From Paulownia fortunei (lineage: Eukaryota > Streptophyta > Magnoliopsida > Lamiales > Paulowniaceae): DNA of 64,000 bases. Positions 51,018 to 61,788 of this stretch are shown one piece after another (position 1 is the first letter of the stretch; each line of letters opens with the position of its first letter). Below the pieces are notes generated by a model. It saw only the letters and a program-made list of their open reading frames with translations, was not told the DNA's origin and ran no database searches. A program made the translations under genes and the position numbers. The stretch lies in NCBI GenBank assembly GCA_019321725.1, contig JAGSPU010001528.1, positions 1 through 64,000 of the forward strand. The letters are read 5' to 3'.

Positions 51018-51343
51018 TTACTCCCCCAACTTTTTGTCCATTTATACAGGAAAAGTTAATCGGGTCGTCCATTTCGAATTGATGTCTTGTCCTAGCCGTT
51101 CATTTCGAATCGGTAATTCATCCTGGTCGTCCATCCAAGTTACCTTCTCTCTATATATATGCCCTTGGCTTCTTAATGTTCATTTTCACCATTTTACCCA
51201 AGATAAAGTGAACTCTCGAATTGGAGCGAACTCGAGCTTTATTTTCAGCGTATTTTTTAGAGATCAAATTTTCGAGGTAGCTTTTCTGTCAAGTTTTGAG
51301 CTTTTTTCGTTTAATTTTTTCTTCCACTTTCTCTCTTGTAATA

Positions 51344-53370
51344 ATGTCAACGCAGCTTTTTGAGCGAACTCTTTCTGACTCTGACACGAGCTCTATGGAC
51401 ATTACCGATCCCCAAGAGGCTCAAGTCGGTCCCTGAATAGATACTACTAAGGGTGATGGGTCAAATCAATATGTTTACCAAGAGGACCCAAACTTAAAAT
51501 TTACTGCTCATTGGGCTTTGATTAGGTCCATCATTCAAGAGACTGAGGTCACATAAAGTAGGCATATGTTTTTTGTTCCGGATGACTTCAAAATAATAAT
51601 TCTCAGTCGTAGAGATAGGATCGATGAACCACCCTCGAGGTGTCTAGCCTTTCACATTACTAGTTTAGAGGCTGGTCTTAGGTTCCATTTATCCTATTTG
51701 ATAGAGATATTCTTACTGGTTTCAATATATGCACGGCGCAGCTCTTGCCGAACTCTTTTCGACACATACTAAGCTTTATTATTTAAAAGCGTTATTTCCG
51801 CCAAGATCCCTAATTCACACATTTTTGTCATTTATATTCTATCAACTCTTCCCCTAAAACTGGAGAGAATGGATTTTTCTACCTAATTCTGAAGCTCAAT
51901 CGCAAGATGTTGCATCATTTGCCTTATTCCTTAGGTCCTTGGAAGGATAAATTTATTTACCTTAGAGCCCCTAGGAATAGGCCATGGAAGGTTCCTCATC
52001 AATAGAGAGTCTCTTCGACCTCGACCCCAAAATTTAGGCCCTGTTTTCTTAAATGATGACTTTCTATCTATCAACTCATTCAACTTGGTATGAAGCTCCC
52101 AACCTTCTTACTAAGGAGGTTTGTGCCTTGATTGATCTTAGCCCTGCTCATATCCAAGCAAACTCGAACTCTCGGTAATTCTCTTTCACTTCCTTTCCCT
52201 CGAACTCGAACTCAATTTTCTAACCTGCATTTTATTACCATATTTCAAAAATGATTGTTCATGCATCCATAGTTACCAAAGCTATGCGGGAGCAAAGGGA
52301 AGCTCTCTTAGCTCGAGCTCGCCCTGTCATTCCTACTTCGCCCGCAACAGACCTGAGGTCCCTATGTCTGCAAATGTCCTTCAGGCTCTACCGAGATTGT
52401 CCCCGGGTTTTCTACCCCAGTTCGTGTGTCACCTACCAATGTGGTGGCTGTTGATAGCCCTTTAACTCTTCTAAACACTTGAATAAGGATAAAGGGAAAT
52501 GGTGTTCATAGCCTCCAAGGGAAAAGAACCAATGGACTAGGATAAGGGCCACAAAAGCTCCAAAGCAAAGCAAGAGCTCAAAAGATCGAGACTCTCACAG
52601 TAGTAGATCTAGCAACGCGCTTGCAGCGAAGCCAAGCTTAGTTCTTTCGAAGTTGAACATATGCTATTGTGGCTAGAGAAAGAAGAGCAGCTGCTAACTC
52701 AGACGCGCGGGGAGGAGCAGTCTTCACCTTCCAAACAACCTCCTAGCCCAATCGCTCTTCGGGTCGTTCTGCCTTGGAACTTTATAATTGATAGCTCTGT
52801 GTTGAAGTCCCACGCTGGGGGGGACTCGTGTGAGTTGTATAAACATACTTTTCTCCCTACTAACCAGTTTAGACTCGTGAGCCTTCCCTTGGCTCGATTG
52901 GAGGCCGCGACTGCTCATCACTCCATGGTGGTAAGTCATCTTCTTCCAATTTTGCCCAAGTGTTTTAGTTCCTACAATTGATCTAACACATGCTATTCTT
53001 CTCTTCCCTCTTTTTTGTACAATAATGCTATTATCCACCAACTGACCTTGCGAGTTGTACATTGGAGGCCTCAGTGGATTTCATGTGAGGACACGATCAA
53101 AGACGCCATACAGAAGCTTCGAACTTTCGAGAAAGAGAAATCTAAAGCAGTGGAGAAGGTTTGAACCGAACTTTGATGAGGAGATCGCCAAGTTAAAGCA
53201 GGACTAGGAGAGTGCTCAACTCAAGAAACAAGAACTGCATGGGATCATCAGCGAGACCAAGGCCCGAGCTAAAGGAGTGGAATTAGTCCTTATTCGTGAG
53301 CGCCAAGAGTCATTTGACTTGGGTCGTATGGCAGGTCGTTAGGCACATAATCTCTGATGAATATCAATCC
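51344..53370 (+). pseudogene. Antisense plant-retroelement ORF (putative gypsy-type transposase domain) with coiled coil
   Basis: Opposite in strand to the element's gag. A T-rich leader with a TATATATAT box (about 51152) precedes an ATG at 51344 (MSTQLFERTLSDSD). Then follow a segment with FHLSYLIEIFLL (about 51680), as in the plant putative gypsy-type transposon domain (PF04195), a Lys/Ser-rich middle, a block with GDSCELYKHTFLPTNQ (about 52820-52870) and a predicted coiled coil rich in Lys, Glu and Gln (about 53100-53310). Several stops and shifts make it a pseudogene. Its function in the family is unknown. Confidence 0.6.
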
Positions 53371-53740
53371 ACCATACATAAAGCATGTCTGGAAAGTGTT
53401 TAGTCCCGGGGGGGCTCGTCTTCTTTTTGTTTGATGGTAAAAAATGTGTAGCAGACCTCCTAGCTTCTTTTGGCTTGCGAACTGATATAGAAATTTCCGT
53501 GTCAGTTGTTCATACGATATCATGGTCCCCATAGGCTCGTCCCGTTAAAGTAGTGATAAAAATCCTTGCATTCATGGCCTCGGATTGGCCATACAGCTGC
53601 ATAATGTGATCAAAGACGGTCAAGTGTTCTTGTGAATCTCTGTTTTCATCATACTTGGGGAGATCTGGCAACTTAAAATTTGGTGTAACAACTTCTGCTA
53701 AGATATCCGAAAAAAAAAAAAAAAAAAGATCATCGCTTTT
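53290..53740 (-). pseudogene. Gypsy gag fragment
   Basis: The minus strand reads LPDLPKYDENRDSQEHL, then DHIMQLYGQSEAMNARIF (about 53680-53560). After a frameshift, ISYEQLTRKFLYQFASQ (about 53520-53470) follows. This is the retrotransposon gag pattern of plant Gypsy elements. It overlaps the end of the antisense frame. Frameshifts and a T/A run near 53711-53727 disrupt it. Confidence 0.65.
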
Positions 53741-54243
53741 GCATAGCGAATGCTACTCCCTTCCTCATCTTCAAATTCTCTAGCTTGCATGTGGCTTGCT
53801 CAATCTGCTCACTAAGCTCATTTATATCCGCTCTTGATTGTACTTAATCTTTGTAGGCTCTATTCTTTAGCTCTTCTGGAACTATCTCATGAGGCTCACT
53901 CCTGGCCTCATTGTTTGGCTCCCTACATCCTCGGCTTCATCTTTATCCAGTCGGATCCTTTGAGCATTTTTGTCCACCTCAGCCTCTTTTTTTTCTAGGG
54001 AGTTTCTCGGGGAGGAGAAGTCATTGGGCCTTTGCCTTTCCTCCTAGATTTGCCTACTGATGTTTGTTACCGATAGATTTTCAAAATCACTAATTCTCAT
54101 GTGAATCATTGGTTCTTCTCCTTCAGGTTGATTGTCACGAAATTGAAGGGAATGAGAGAGTGATGGTGCATGTTGTAGTGGCTCTGTTGTCTTCTAGGTG
54201 TATTCACCATACCTAGTTCCGCCTCAAGTTTAACGACACCAAC

Positions 54244-54702
54244 TGATTTGGAAGTAAAATCAGTATACTTGAATTTGGGTCGAGATGATCTGAGCTCGGG
54301 TACTGAGTTTAGGATGACCTGAAAGGGTAACACATGTTAGGCTCGCTGAGGTGGCCCCCCACCTAAAACCTTCTGATGCTTAAGTTAGTCAAGTCTTGAC
54401 GTCGAGATGAACTGGTGTGCGAAGTGAGTAAATAATGTAAAAGTTATCTTATGAGAACTGTGCATCGGGTATTTATACTAATCAACTCTCGTAGACCATA
54501 CAAGTTATGGTCCAAATGTCATGATCTAGTTAACTAGCACGTCCCATCGGTCAACTCTATCAACAATGGAGAGCTCGATCTGACCCGAACTCTCGAGCGG
54601 ATTGCGTCGGGTATTAGGTAAAAGTGCACGAATCTTCGAGCATTTTTGGCATTTTAGCAATATTTCAAGGGTATAAATGTAATTTCGATATTTGGTATAT
54701 CA
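54244..54702 (-). repeat. Right LTR (5' LTR in the element's sense)
   Basis: 459 bp, same ends as the left copy. It is slightly longer because of an insertion around the GAGCGGATTGCG segment near 54595-54606. Confidence 0.85.
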
Positions 54703-54707
54703 ACAGA

Positions 54708-57332
54708 CAACTTCTCTAGTTCTTGTGCCAGAAACTTCAAGCTCACTTCTACAAAAACAACTTTACTTTAGTTGACAAAAAATGAATGCCAGAACAATAC
54801 AACATTAATAGATGAAGCATGTCAAGGTACATGTTTCACTTTGCATAATTACATGTCTTGCACTTTTGGTGGGCTATGGAGAATGCGGCTCGATTTGGTG
54901 AAGTTGCGGAGGCTAACAGGCATCTGCTACAGATTCGCCAGATGAACGATTATTAGTTGTTAGATATAAGGTCGGAGGTATGCGTCTGTAGAGGGTCATC
55001 CATCGGGACAGATTTAGCCAAATTCGAGACTCAACCAACCAAGGTTTGAGAGGATATGAGACTTATTCTGCTCCCAAACCTCAGGATAAATTTGCGTCTG
55101 TAGAGGGTCATCCATCGGGACAGATTTGGGACGAATTTAGTTAAATCCAAGACCCAACCAACCAAGGTTTGAGAGGATATGAGACATGTCCTACTCCCAA
55201 ACCTCGGCGAGTGGGACCTGTCAGACCCGAGATGCCCATGGATTTGTTTTACCATGCATGCTTCAATACTATAAAAACATTGACATAATACATTCACTAA
55301 GAAACAAAAATTAACAAGATCATGTGGTGTAATATTAATTTTTTATGGCCAGAGAAGACGTTGCGTAAGATGGTGGTTAGTATGAGGCTATGCTCGGCGG
55401 TGTAAAGGTTGGAGGCAACAATTTAGAAAGAGGCATGAGCGCAAGAAATGCAGCATGTGGTCGGCGGCAATATTCAAGTAGCTGCGGGCCTCTCCCTCTT
55501 TGCTTGCTTGTCGCAGTGACTGTGTATTGACTCAAAAGGCATGCAGCATTATCTAAAGAGAGAGTTTGGGGCTAAATGGTAGAAAATTATAAATCAAAGA
55601 AAAGAGTAAGTTCAGAGCAAGAGGGGAGTAGTGAAGTGCTTTGGAAAAAAAATATTAAAGAGTCTGAGCAAGATAAATTGAGACTTTCACTTGTACTCGT
55701 TAAGGGCAAGCAAGCTTTATGTTTTTAAGATGCCTTAAAAGTGGGCAGTAGGATATGATCCAATGATTTATCCTATTTGAAAGTTTGAAAAGATTCTATC
55801 ACCGAGAATTGATGAAATTAACAACCACGGAAGGTGTAAATAAGATTAGTAACCCGCCTCAAATCCATCAGAGTTTAAAAATTTAAAATTTGTTACTCGT
55901 CCCAGGCCCATTTAATTAGATTTAAACCCACTCCAAATAAGATAAATTCTCAATGATTCTGGGTTTAAACCCGCTCCATTGCCAGCCCGGGCCAACTAAG
56001 GATTGACGGTGGAGTACGAGTACAAAATCTCTATTTGAATGAATTGTGAGAATTTAGGGCTCTCTCTAAGTCAAAGATCAAATACTAGTCAAAGTATTAA
56101 AATAATACATTTATTAAAATATAACAAATCCAATAAGACCCGTTACCCGTTCCGAACCCATTCACATTAAAAAAAAAAAAATACAACCGCATGCTTGCCC
56201 ATGCCCAGACCTATTTAACTAGGACGGGACAAACTTATTTCAAATTTAATCTCACCCCACTACCATCCCTATCTATAGGCCAATACTAAAAAATAAATAA
56301 ATAATAAAAGAAGAAGAAAAAGGATGAGGAATGATACTCCATTTCGAAATTTATTACTTCATCATAATTATGGCCTTTTCTTTTTATGCACATATATCAT
56401 TTTATAATTGCTGAGATATTCCATTATAGAAAGCAAAAATAAACTTTGAAATTGTTAAAGCAAATGTCATAAAAATTAAACGATAATTTAGATCAAATTG
56501 CATTACAAAAGTTCTTTGATGCTTCAACATAATAACAAAGTAGTTAAATAACTTACTAATACTTAAAAGTTTTCCATCACACAATCAAGCTGTTGAATCA
56601 AATTTCAGTATAACAGTACGTCCACTAGACAAAAGAGAAAAAAAAAAAAAAAAAGCTGTAAGAAATTTGAAATTTTCAGTGCAAGCAAAAGGCTAAGAAA
56701 AATACCATAAGTATTTATTATTTGCAGACGTGCAAAACAAATATTATATATACTAAACTAAATTAAACTCAAATATTTGAGAGTCAACTGGTACACTTTA
56801 TTTGACGTCCAAACTGCCTTGCAATTCGAATGAATATTTAAGGCGTAGTTTATGTTGCAGTTCAAACAATGCAAACGGTATTTAAAATCTCATAATCCGC
56901 CGTACTCAAAATCAATGCAATCATTCACCTCATATCATCAACTGTTCAGTAGACAAAAATGTCCAGAGAAATATATGCAGAGTCCTTAAACATTCAGTTT
57001 GACTAAATTATAACACAGGTTTATGCAAATAAATGCCCTTGTATGAGGGAGACAAATGATGCAAGAGAGCGTAATAATGCAACTTAGAGGCCAGATACAT
57101 ACACAAATAGTCAAGATTCTATTACTAGTTTAGCCAAAGAGAAATAAGCGCACACACAGAAGTTGGCTACACATGCTTCAACTAGAAACAAAAGTTAAAT
57201 GCTGATACATCCATACCAATGCCAACTTTTAGTGAAAACGACCAACGTTAACTCCCCCATGCATAAGGGCATTAACACCCCAACACATGAAGACAGATAG
57301 AGCGAGAGGCCAAATAAGGGGAAAAGGACAAG
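54708..57332. other. Gene-free spacer and probable POLD4 3' UTR
   Basis: Decayed repeat sequence, including GGCGG-containing and AACCCG-containing blocks (about 55380-55500 and 55860-56240), an A-rich run near 56638-56655, then AT-rich sequence up to the POLD4 stop. Weak retroelement-like words near 54880-54950 could not be assigned. No gene supported. Confidence 0.4.
54981..55205. repeat. Two-copy tandem duplication, 112-bp unit
   Basis: TGCGTCTGTAGAGGGTCATC plus CATCGGGACAGATTT begins at 54981 and again at 55093. Both copies also share AACCAACCAAGGTTTGAGAG and GATATGAGAC. Confidence 0.85.
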
Positions 57333-60129
57333 CTACAAGGCAGTGACAAACAGCACGTGAAGGAGATGAGGACTAAACACACCCATCCACAAGCATTCAG
57401 AGTTAACTTTGCCCGCCCTGAGCATATTTTTGACTTCTTCTGGAGGGTGTAAGCCCAAGGCATTAGCCCGATCCCAGCGGTCCAGTCTGCTCATCCCTAA
57501 GCATGGCCCATAAGCCATGTTCATGTCAAATTGCCTTAGAACCTCCTCTTTGTCATCATACTCATCTGTTTTATTTTAAAGTATATTAGATCAATAAATT
57601 AAGTGCTTCTAAACCATTAAAGCAGCAAAGACTTGTGAAACAAATTTTGTATTTTACATCCGGAATAGGATTGTGTGAAATGAATGTTGTAATTTTACAT
57701 CTGGAATAGGATTGTTTAATTTTAGAAACCACTCATCTGTTTTATTTTAAAGTATATTAGATCAATAAATTATTTTCAAGGAAGTGCTTCTAAACCATTA
57801 AAGCAGCAACGACTTGTGAAATAAATTTTGTATTTTACATCCGGAATAGGATTGTGTGAAATGAATGTTGTAATTTTACATCCGGAATAGGATTGTTTAA
57901 TTTGAGAAACCAAACAGTGAGCATGTATATCCCAGCAGTCCAACTGTATAGAATGGCTCTCATAAAACATACTATTAAAGATTTCTGGTTTCCATGTGTG
58001 CAAATTTAACTATATACCCTAGTAATTTTCCTCTTTTTACAAAAAAATAGAAAAAAAAAATTGTGCATGTGTGGGGATGAGTTGGTGACAGCAGTGCGGT
58101 TGTGTCAACAGGGAGCCCTGCCGCCAATTTTGTGATAAAGACTTACAATAATCTTTCAAGAAATTTGGAGCAAAACAAAAGAAGTTACACATTTATAACT
58201 AAGAAGCACTAAAGCACCTTTAATCTGTGTTATTTCAAAAAACTAAACATGATTTCACTACTGTAATGTATAAACTAAAAAGATGTTGCCGATCCATTTT
58301 ACATAACATTTATATTTGAAAAGTGTTAAAATTTCATCCTGTAGACTAATAATTGTATCTCCAACAAACATTAACTTACAAAAAAAGGAATAATTATCTT
58401 AATATCCCTGAGGTTTGGTCATATTATCAAAAAACCCTCTAGTATGGAGAATTAGACTAACATCTATTGTTGTCAGAATCTATCGCATGAAAAAGTGATA
58501 AGAAACAGCAAAATGACATTTTGGCCCTCCTAAAAACAGCCAAAAAGAAATTAGTAAAAAAAAAGAATATGGTGTGGATGAAAATACCAACAATTGTCAA
58601 ATTTAAAGATTCTCCATATTCACATAAAGTGCCACAAACACATATAACACATATACATACACACACATTGTCATGCGAAGGATGGGAGGTTGGGCAGTCA
58701 GGTTTGGGGATGGTGGTGGCGGATTTCTATTCTTTTTTTCTTTTTTTCGTTTGGGGGGTGGGCGGATGCAGGATGTCAGGTTTGTGGGTGGGGCGAGTGG
58801 TGGGGTGCGAGGTGTGGGTGGTTGCAGGTGGTGGCATGAGTGGTTAAATCAATTTTTGGATTAGATAAATAATTATTTAATTGTTTGATTATTTAAAAAT
58901 AATTAGTTGTGTTTATTCTAAAATAAAGAATATAAGCTATGGAAAAAAAAATTATATTACATTCTCACCCACTCATGTACGTAGTAATAATATTTTGGCC
59001 CGTTAAGCATGTGCAGCACACATGCCCAAGGTGGAAGGGCATTTTCGTCCGAAAAAATTGGTGAAGCTTGAATAAGATAGCCTAGGGAAATTCTTGGAAA
59101 AGCGTCCCTTTTTTATTTTTTTGACATCAACGATTTTTGAGCTAGAAAATTTCTGAGGAGGAATCAGTGATAGAGTTGGTGGAAATTTCCAAAATGGATG
59201 AGGTTTTTTGGTAATATTACCAAATCTAAGGGAGTTTTAATGAAATTATCCCTAAAAAACCAAAATGAAGTTGCACGCAGAAATCATTGAGCAATCATTA
59301 GCGCTTTGTAATAGAATGTGAATACTAGGAAAGCCTGTGAAAAACAAGAACTTGCTCTAAAAAATAGAAATTACTTATAAACCTAGTTAGTTAAATACCA
59401 GACATGAAATTCTACATTTAATATGAAAATGATAATATACAAATCTATGTAGACAAAATAGGATTGTAAAAGAATCATTCTAGAAAAAATTACAGCTTAT
59501 TTAGTATGTATCGCCTTATGTATCGTGCTTATAGTTATTTTTAAATTACGTAAAATTTATATTTTTAAGTACTTCTACATTACTTAATTATAATTATGAC
59601 ACAACTTACAAATAACTATTTAACAATATTTAGTATTATTTTTTGTTATTTGTATGATATTCACTTAATACTTATAAATAATTTTTATAATTTTATATTT
59701 TAACTAAATATCTTAAATATTTACTAAAATGAATGTTATAAATGTTTCAGTTCAACCACTGATATATACGAATTTAACTAACATAGAAGAGAAAAAAATA
59801 ATTCAATATAGTCATAAATTGCAACTCAACTTTAGACCAGTTTTTTTTTATTTTATCAAAGAAATATGTCCGTGTTTTGGTAAAACATAGCATACACAAA
59901 ATTTCACAAAAATATATATATATATAGATATATATAATAAATAAAGAAGAGAAGGTGAGGTGAGACCTTGAAGATCGAGAGAACCATGGGAGAGGAGAGC
60001 GGGAGGTTGGACGACGTCGGAGCCGCAGGTGGCTGAATGCTTTGGCTTTGGAGATTTCTTTGATGATTTTGGCTTTGAAATAGACGATTTCTTCTTCTCC
60101 CTGAAGAAACCCTTCATGCGCGACGCCAT
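57333..60129 (-). CDS. POLD4: DNA polymerase delta subunit 4 (POLD4/p12)
   Basis: The smallest, nonessential-type accessory subunit of replicative DNA polymerase delta; it stabilises the complex and contacts PCNA (family knowledge). Exon 1 is 60129-59967 (starts MASRMKGFFREKKK, a PIP-box-like N-terminus, then a Lys/Ser/Pro-rich stretch). Exon 2 starts at 57565 after the acceptor AAACAG. Exon 2 has the family core: EEVLRQFDMNMAYGPCLG, RLDRWDRANALGL and PPEEVKNML. The protein ends after NSECLW; the open frame then runs 18 unlike residues to 57333. One missing G near 57387 would give a short ending, LWDGCV and stop, like other plant POLD4 proteins, so the true stop may be near 57370. The 2.4-kb intron holds a tandem duplication and a TIR element. 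Confidence 0.85.
57560..57905 (-). repeat. 171-bp tandem duplication spanning the POLD4 exon 2 acceptor
   Basis: ACTCATCTGTTTTATTTTAA starts at 57560 and again at 57731, and the rest of the unit (TTACATCCGGAATAGGATTG and neighbours) follows in both. The unit includes the acceptor and the first six bases of exon 2, so an extra acceptor exists upstream in the intron. Confidence 0.9.
58387..59252. mobile_element. Nonautonomous DNA transposon with about 50-bp TIRs, G-rich core
   Basis: The left end GGAATAATTATCTTAATATC, then GAGGTTTGGTCATATTATC and AAAAAACC, is mirrored at 59200-59252, whose reverse complement begins GGGATAATTTCATTAAAACT and continues GATTTGGTAATATTACC then AAAAAACC. The core has a plus-strand G-rich, low-complexity segment at 58680-58850 and no transposase. 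The end length suggests a Mutator-like MITE (inference). It lies in the POLD4 intron. Confidence 0.65.
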
Positions 60130-60298
60130 TAATTTATTAGGAGGAGTAGTAAATTGAATTTTGAATTTTGAATTCTTTTCTGGGCAATGGGGATTTAACT
60201 GATTAGGGAGGGGCCATCATTTTATACGACCAAACCTCCACTTTTAACCCACTAGTCCGATACTACTAATACAATGGGCTCAATTTGGCCCAATAAGC

Positions 60299-60336
<38 letters not shown>

Positions 60337-61788
60337 GCACAACTAACCAACCTAGGCCTATGGCGCATTCTATTTATCTGCCATCCATTTGTTACTTACT
60401 ACCCAATTTTGCAGAATAGTTTGTGTACATAATTAAAGTTTTACAATCCCACAAGTATCCATGGCAATACAAAATTATAAAAAGAGAATGTAAAAGAAGA
60501 AGGTTGTCTAAATTTATAAAGAGGAATATTAGATATAAAACAATGTTAAGGAAAATTAGATGTTTATTATGTGTGATGAATCAAAGTTATTGATTCATTT
60601 CAAATAGGTTGATTTATTTTGGAACCTTTGAAGATATGCTTATTGCATATTTCCTAATGTGTGAGATTTATCTCTCAGCCCATCCCATTTAAATGTCGTG
60701 GAAGCCATGTGAGTGGGTATTGGAAATGGTATAGTCTATGCCGTAGACCGACACCCGACACGCGGCAACAGATCATAACTCGTAATTGGCTCGTGAGTTT
60801 ATGAACCGGTTATGGGTTCGATTTTTTCCCAACTCGTGAATCGTCGATCGAGCCCGACGGTTTCGGTCCGTGAAACAGTCGGGTCGGACCCGACGGTTCC
60901 TTTTTTTTCTTTTTTTTTTGTATTTTTAAAATTATTGATTTTCGGATACTCTTTATCAAATACTTTTGTATCTTGACATATCAAGCAAAATTATTGTTAT
61001 GTACAATAAGAACAATAGTTTTCCCAACAAAAAAAAAGTAATAATTTTCATAAAAATAAATAATTTTTTCATAAAAATAAATTATTTATACTTACATATA
61101 AGCATCTTTGAGCAACAGGGGAGAATGTTTTAAAGTTTTATAGCACTAAAAAAAATAGATAAATTTATTATGATAATGTAGAATGAGTAAATCATAAAAT
61201 GATCAATGAGATTGAGAAATGAATATTAAAACAATGATTATTATTTTTTAATTATTTTTAATTATATAATTTAAATTTTAACTAATATTTTTTTTAAATT
61301 TAAGTTAAAGATTTTTCATTATATTTAAAAATTAATAATACTTTTTTAAATTTAAGTTCAATAATTTTAATTCAAATTTAATTTTAAGATTTCATGTCCT
61401 TGTTTTTGTTTTTAAAATATTGTAATTTCATAAAATTAATAGTCAATTAATAAGTTATAATTTTTTAAAATATAAATTAAAATAAAAAAAAAAATCAAAT
61501 GTTGGATCTGAAATCAAAACCAGCAGTTAATCTGAATTGAAATCGAAACCAACCCATCGATTACAGAAGTCGAATCATAACTGACAAGGGTTAGAATTTT
61601 CCAAAATGTGAAACGACAATTTCGAATTGAAACCCATAATTTTGGAACCTGGTCTGGTCTAGCTAAGGTCACAAGTAGTAAAAAGCAGCTCTTTTTTCCT
61701 TTTTACTCAACACAGTTGTATGTATGTATGGGTATTGTAGTCAAATGAAGCATAGGTGGTGATAGGTAGGTGTGATTGTGAAAACGAA
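60130..61788. promoter_or_regulatory. Divergent spacer of POLD4 and the GLTSCR gene
   Basis: The two genes are transcribed away from each other across 1.66 kb. POLD4's promoter should lie near 60140-60300. There is an (AT)n microsatellite at 60301-60332. A block at about 60780-60900 with GACGGTTTCGG-type words and a partly mirrored one at 61500-61640 may be ends of an old nonautonomous transposon; this is weak. The rest is AT-rich. Confidence 0.4.

Larger units (their letters stand above)
50574..54702 (-). mobile_element. Nonautonomous LTR retrotransposon with a gag-like frame and an opposite-strand ORF
   Basis: Two direct repeats (LTRs), each starting TGATTTGGAAG and ending GGTATATCA, frame about 3.2 kb. 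The flanks ACAGG (50569-50573) and ACAGA (54703-54707) could be a 5-bp target duplication with one change. Orientation is set to minus because the reverse complement next to the left LTR is purine-rich (GTTGGGGGAGTAA, polypurine-tract-like), a gag-like frame next to the right LTR is on the minus strand, and GTTGGTGTCGTT next to that LTR could be a primer-binding site. No protease, RT, RNase H or integrase was seen. An antisense gene-like frame fills the centre. It resembles Tat-lineage Gypsy derivatives with antisense ORFs (inference). Confidence 0.7.

Noticed and set aside
58521..58864. Gly/Val/Trp-rich plus-strand frames
   Set aside because: They come from the G-rich repeat core of a TIR element and show no domain.
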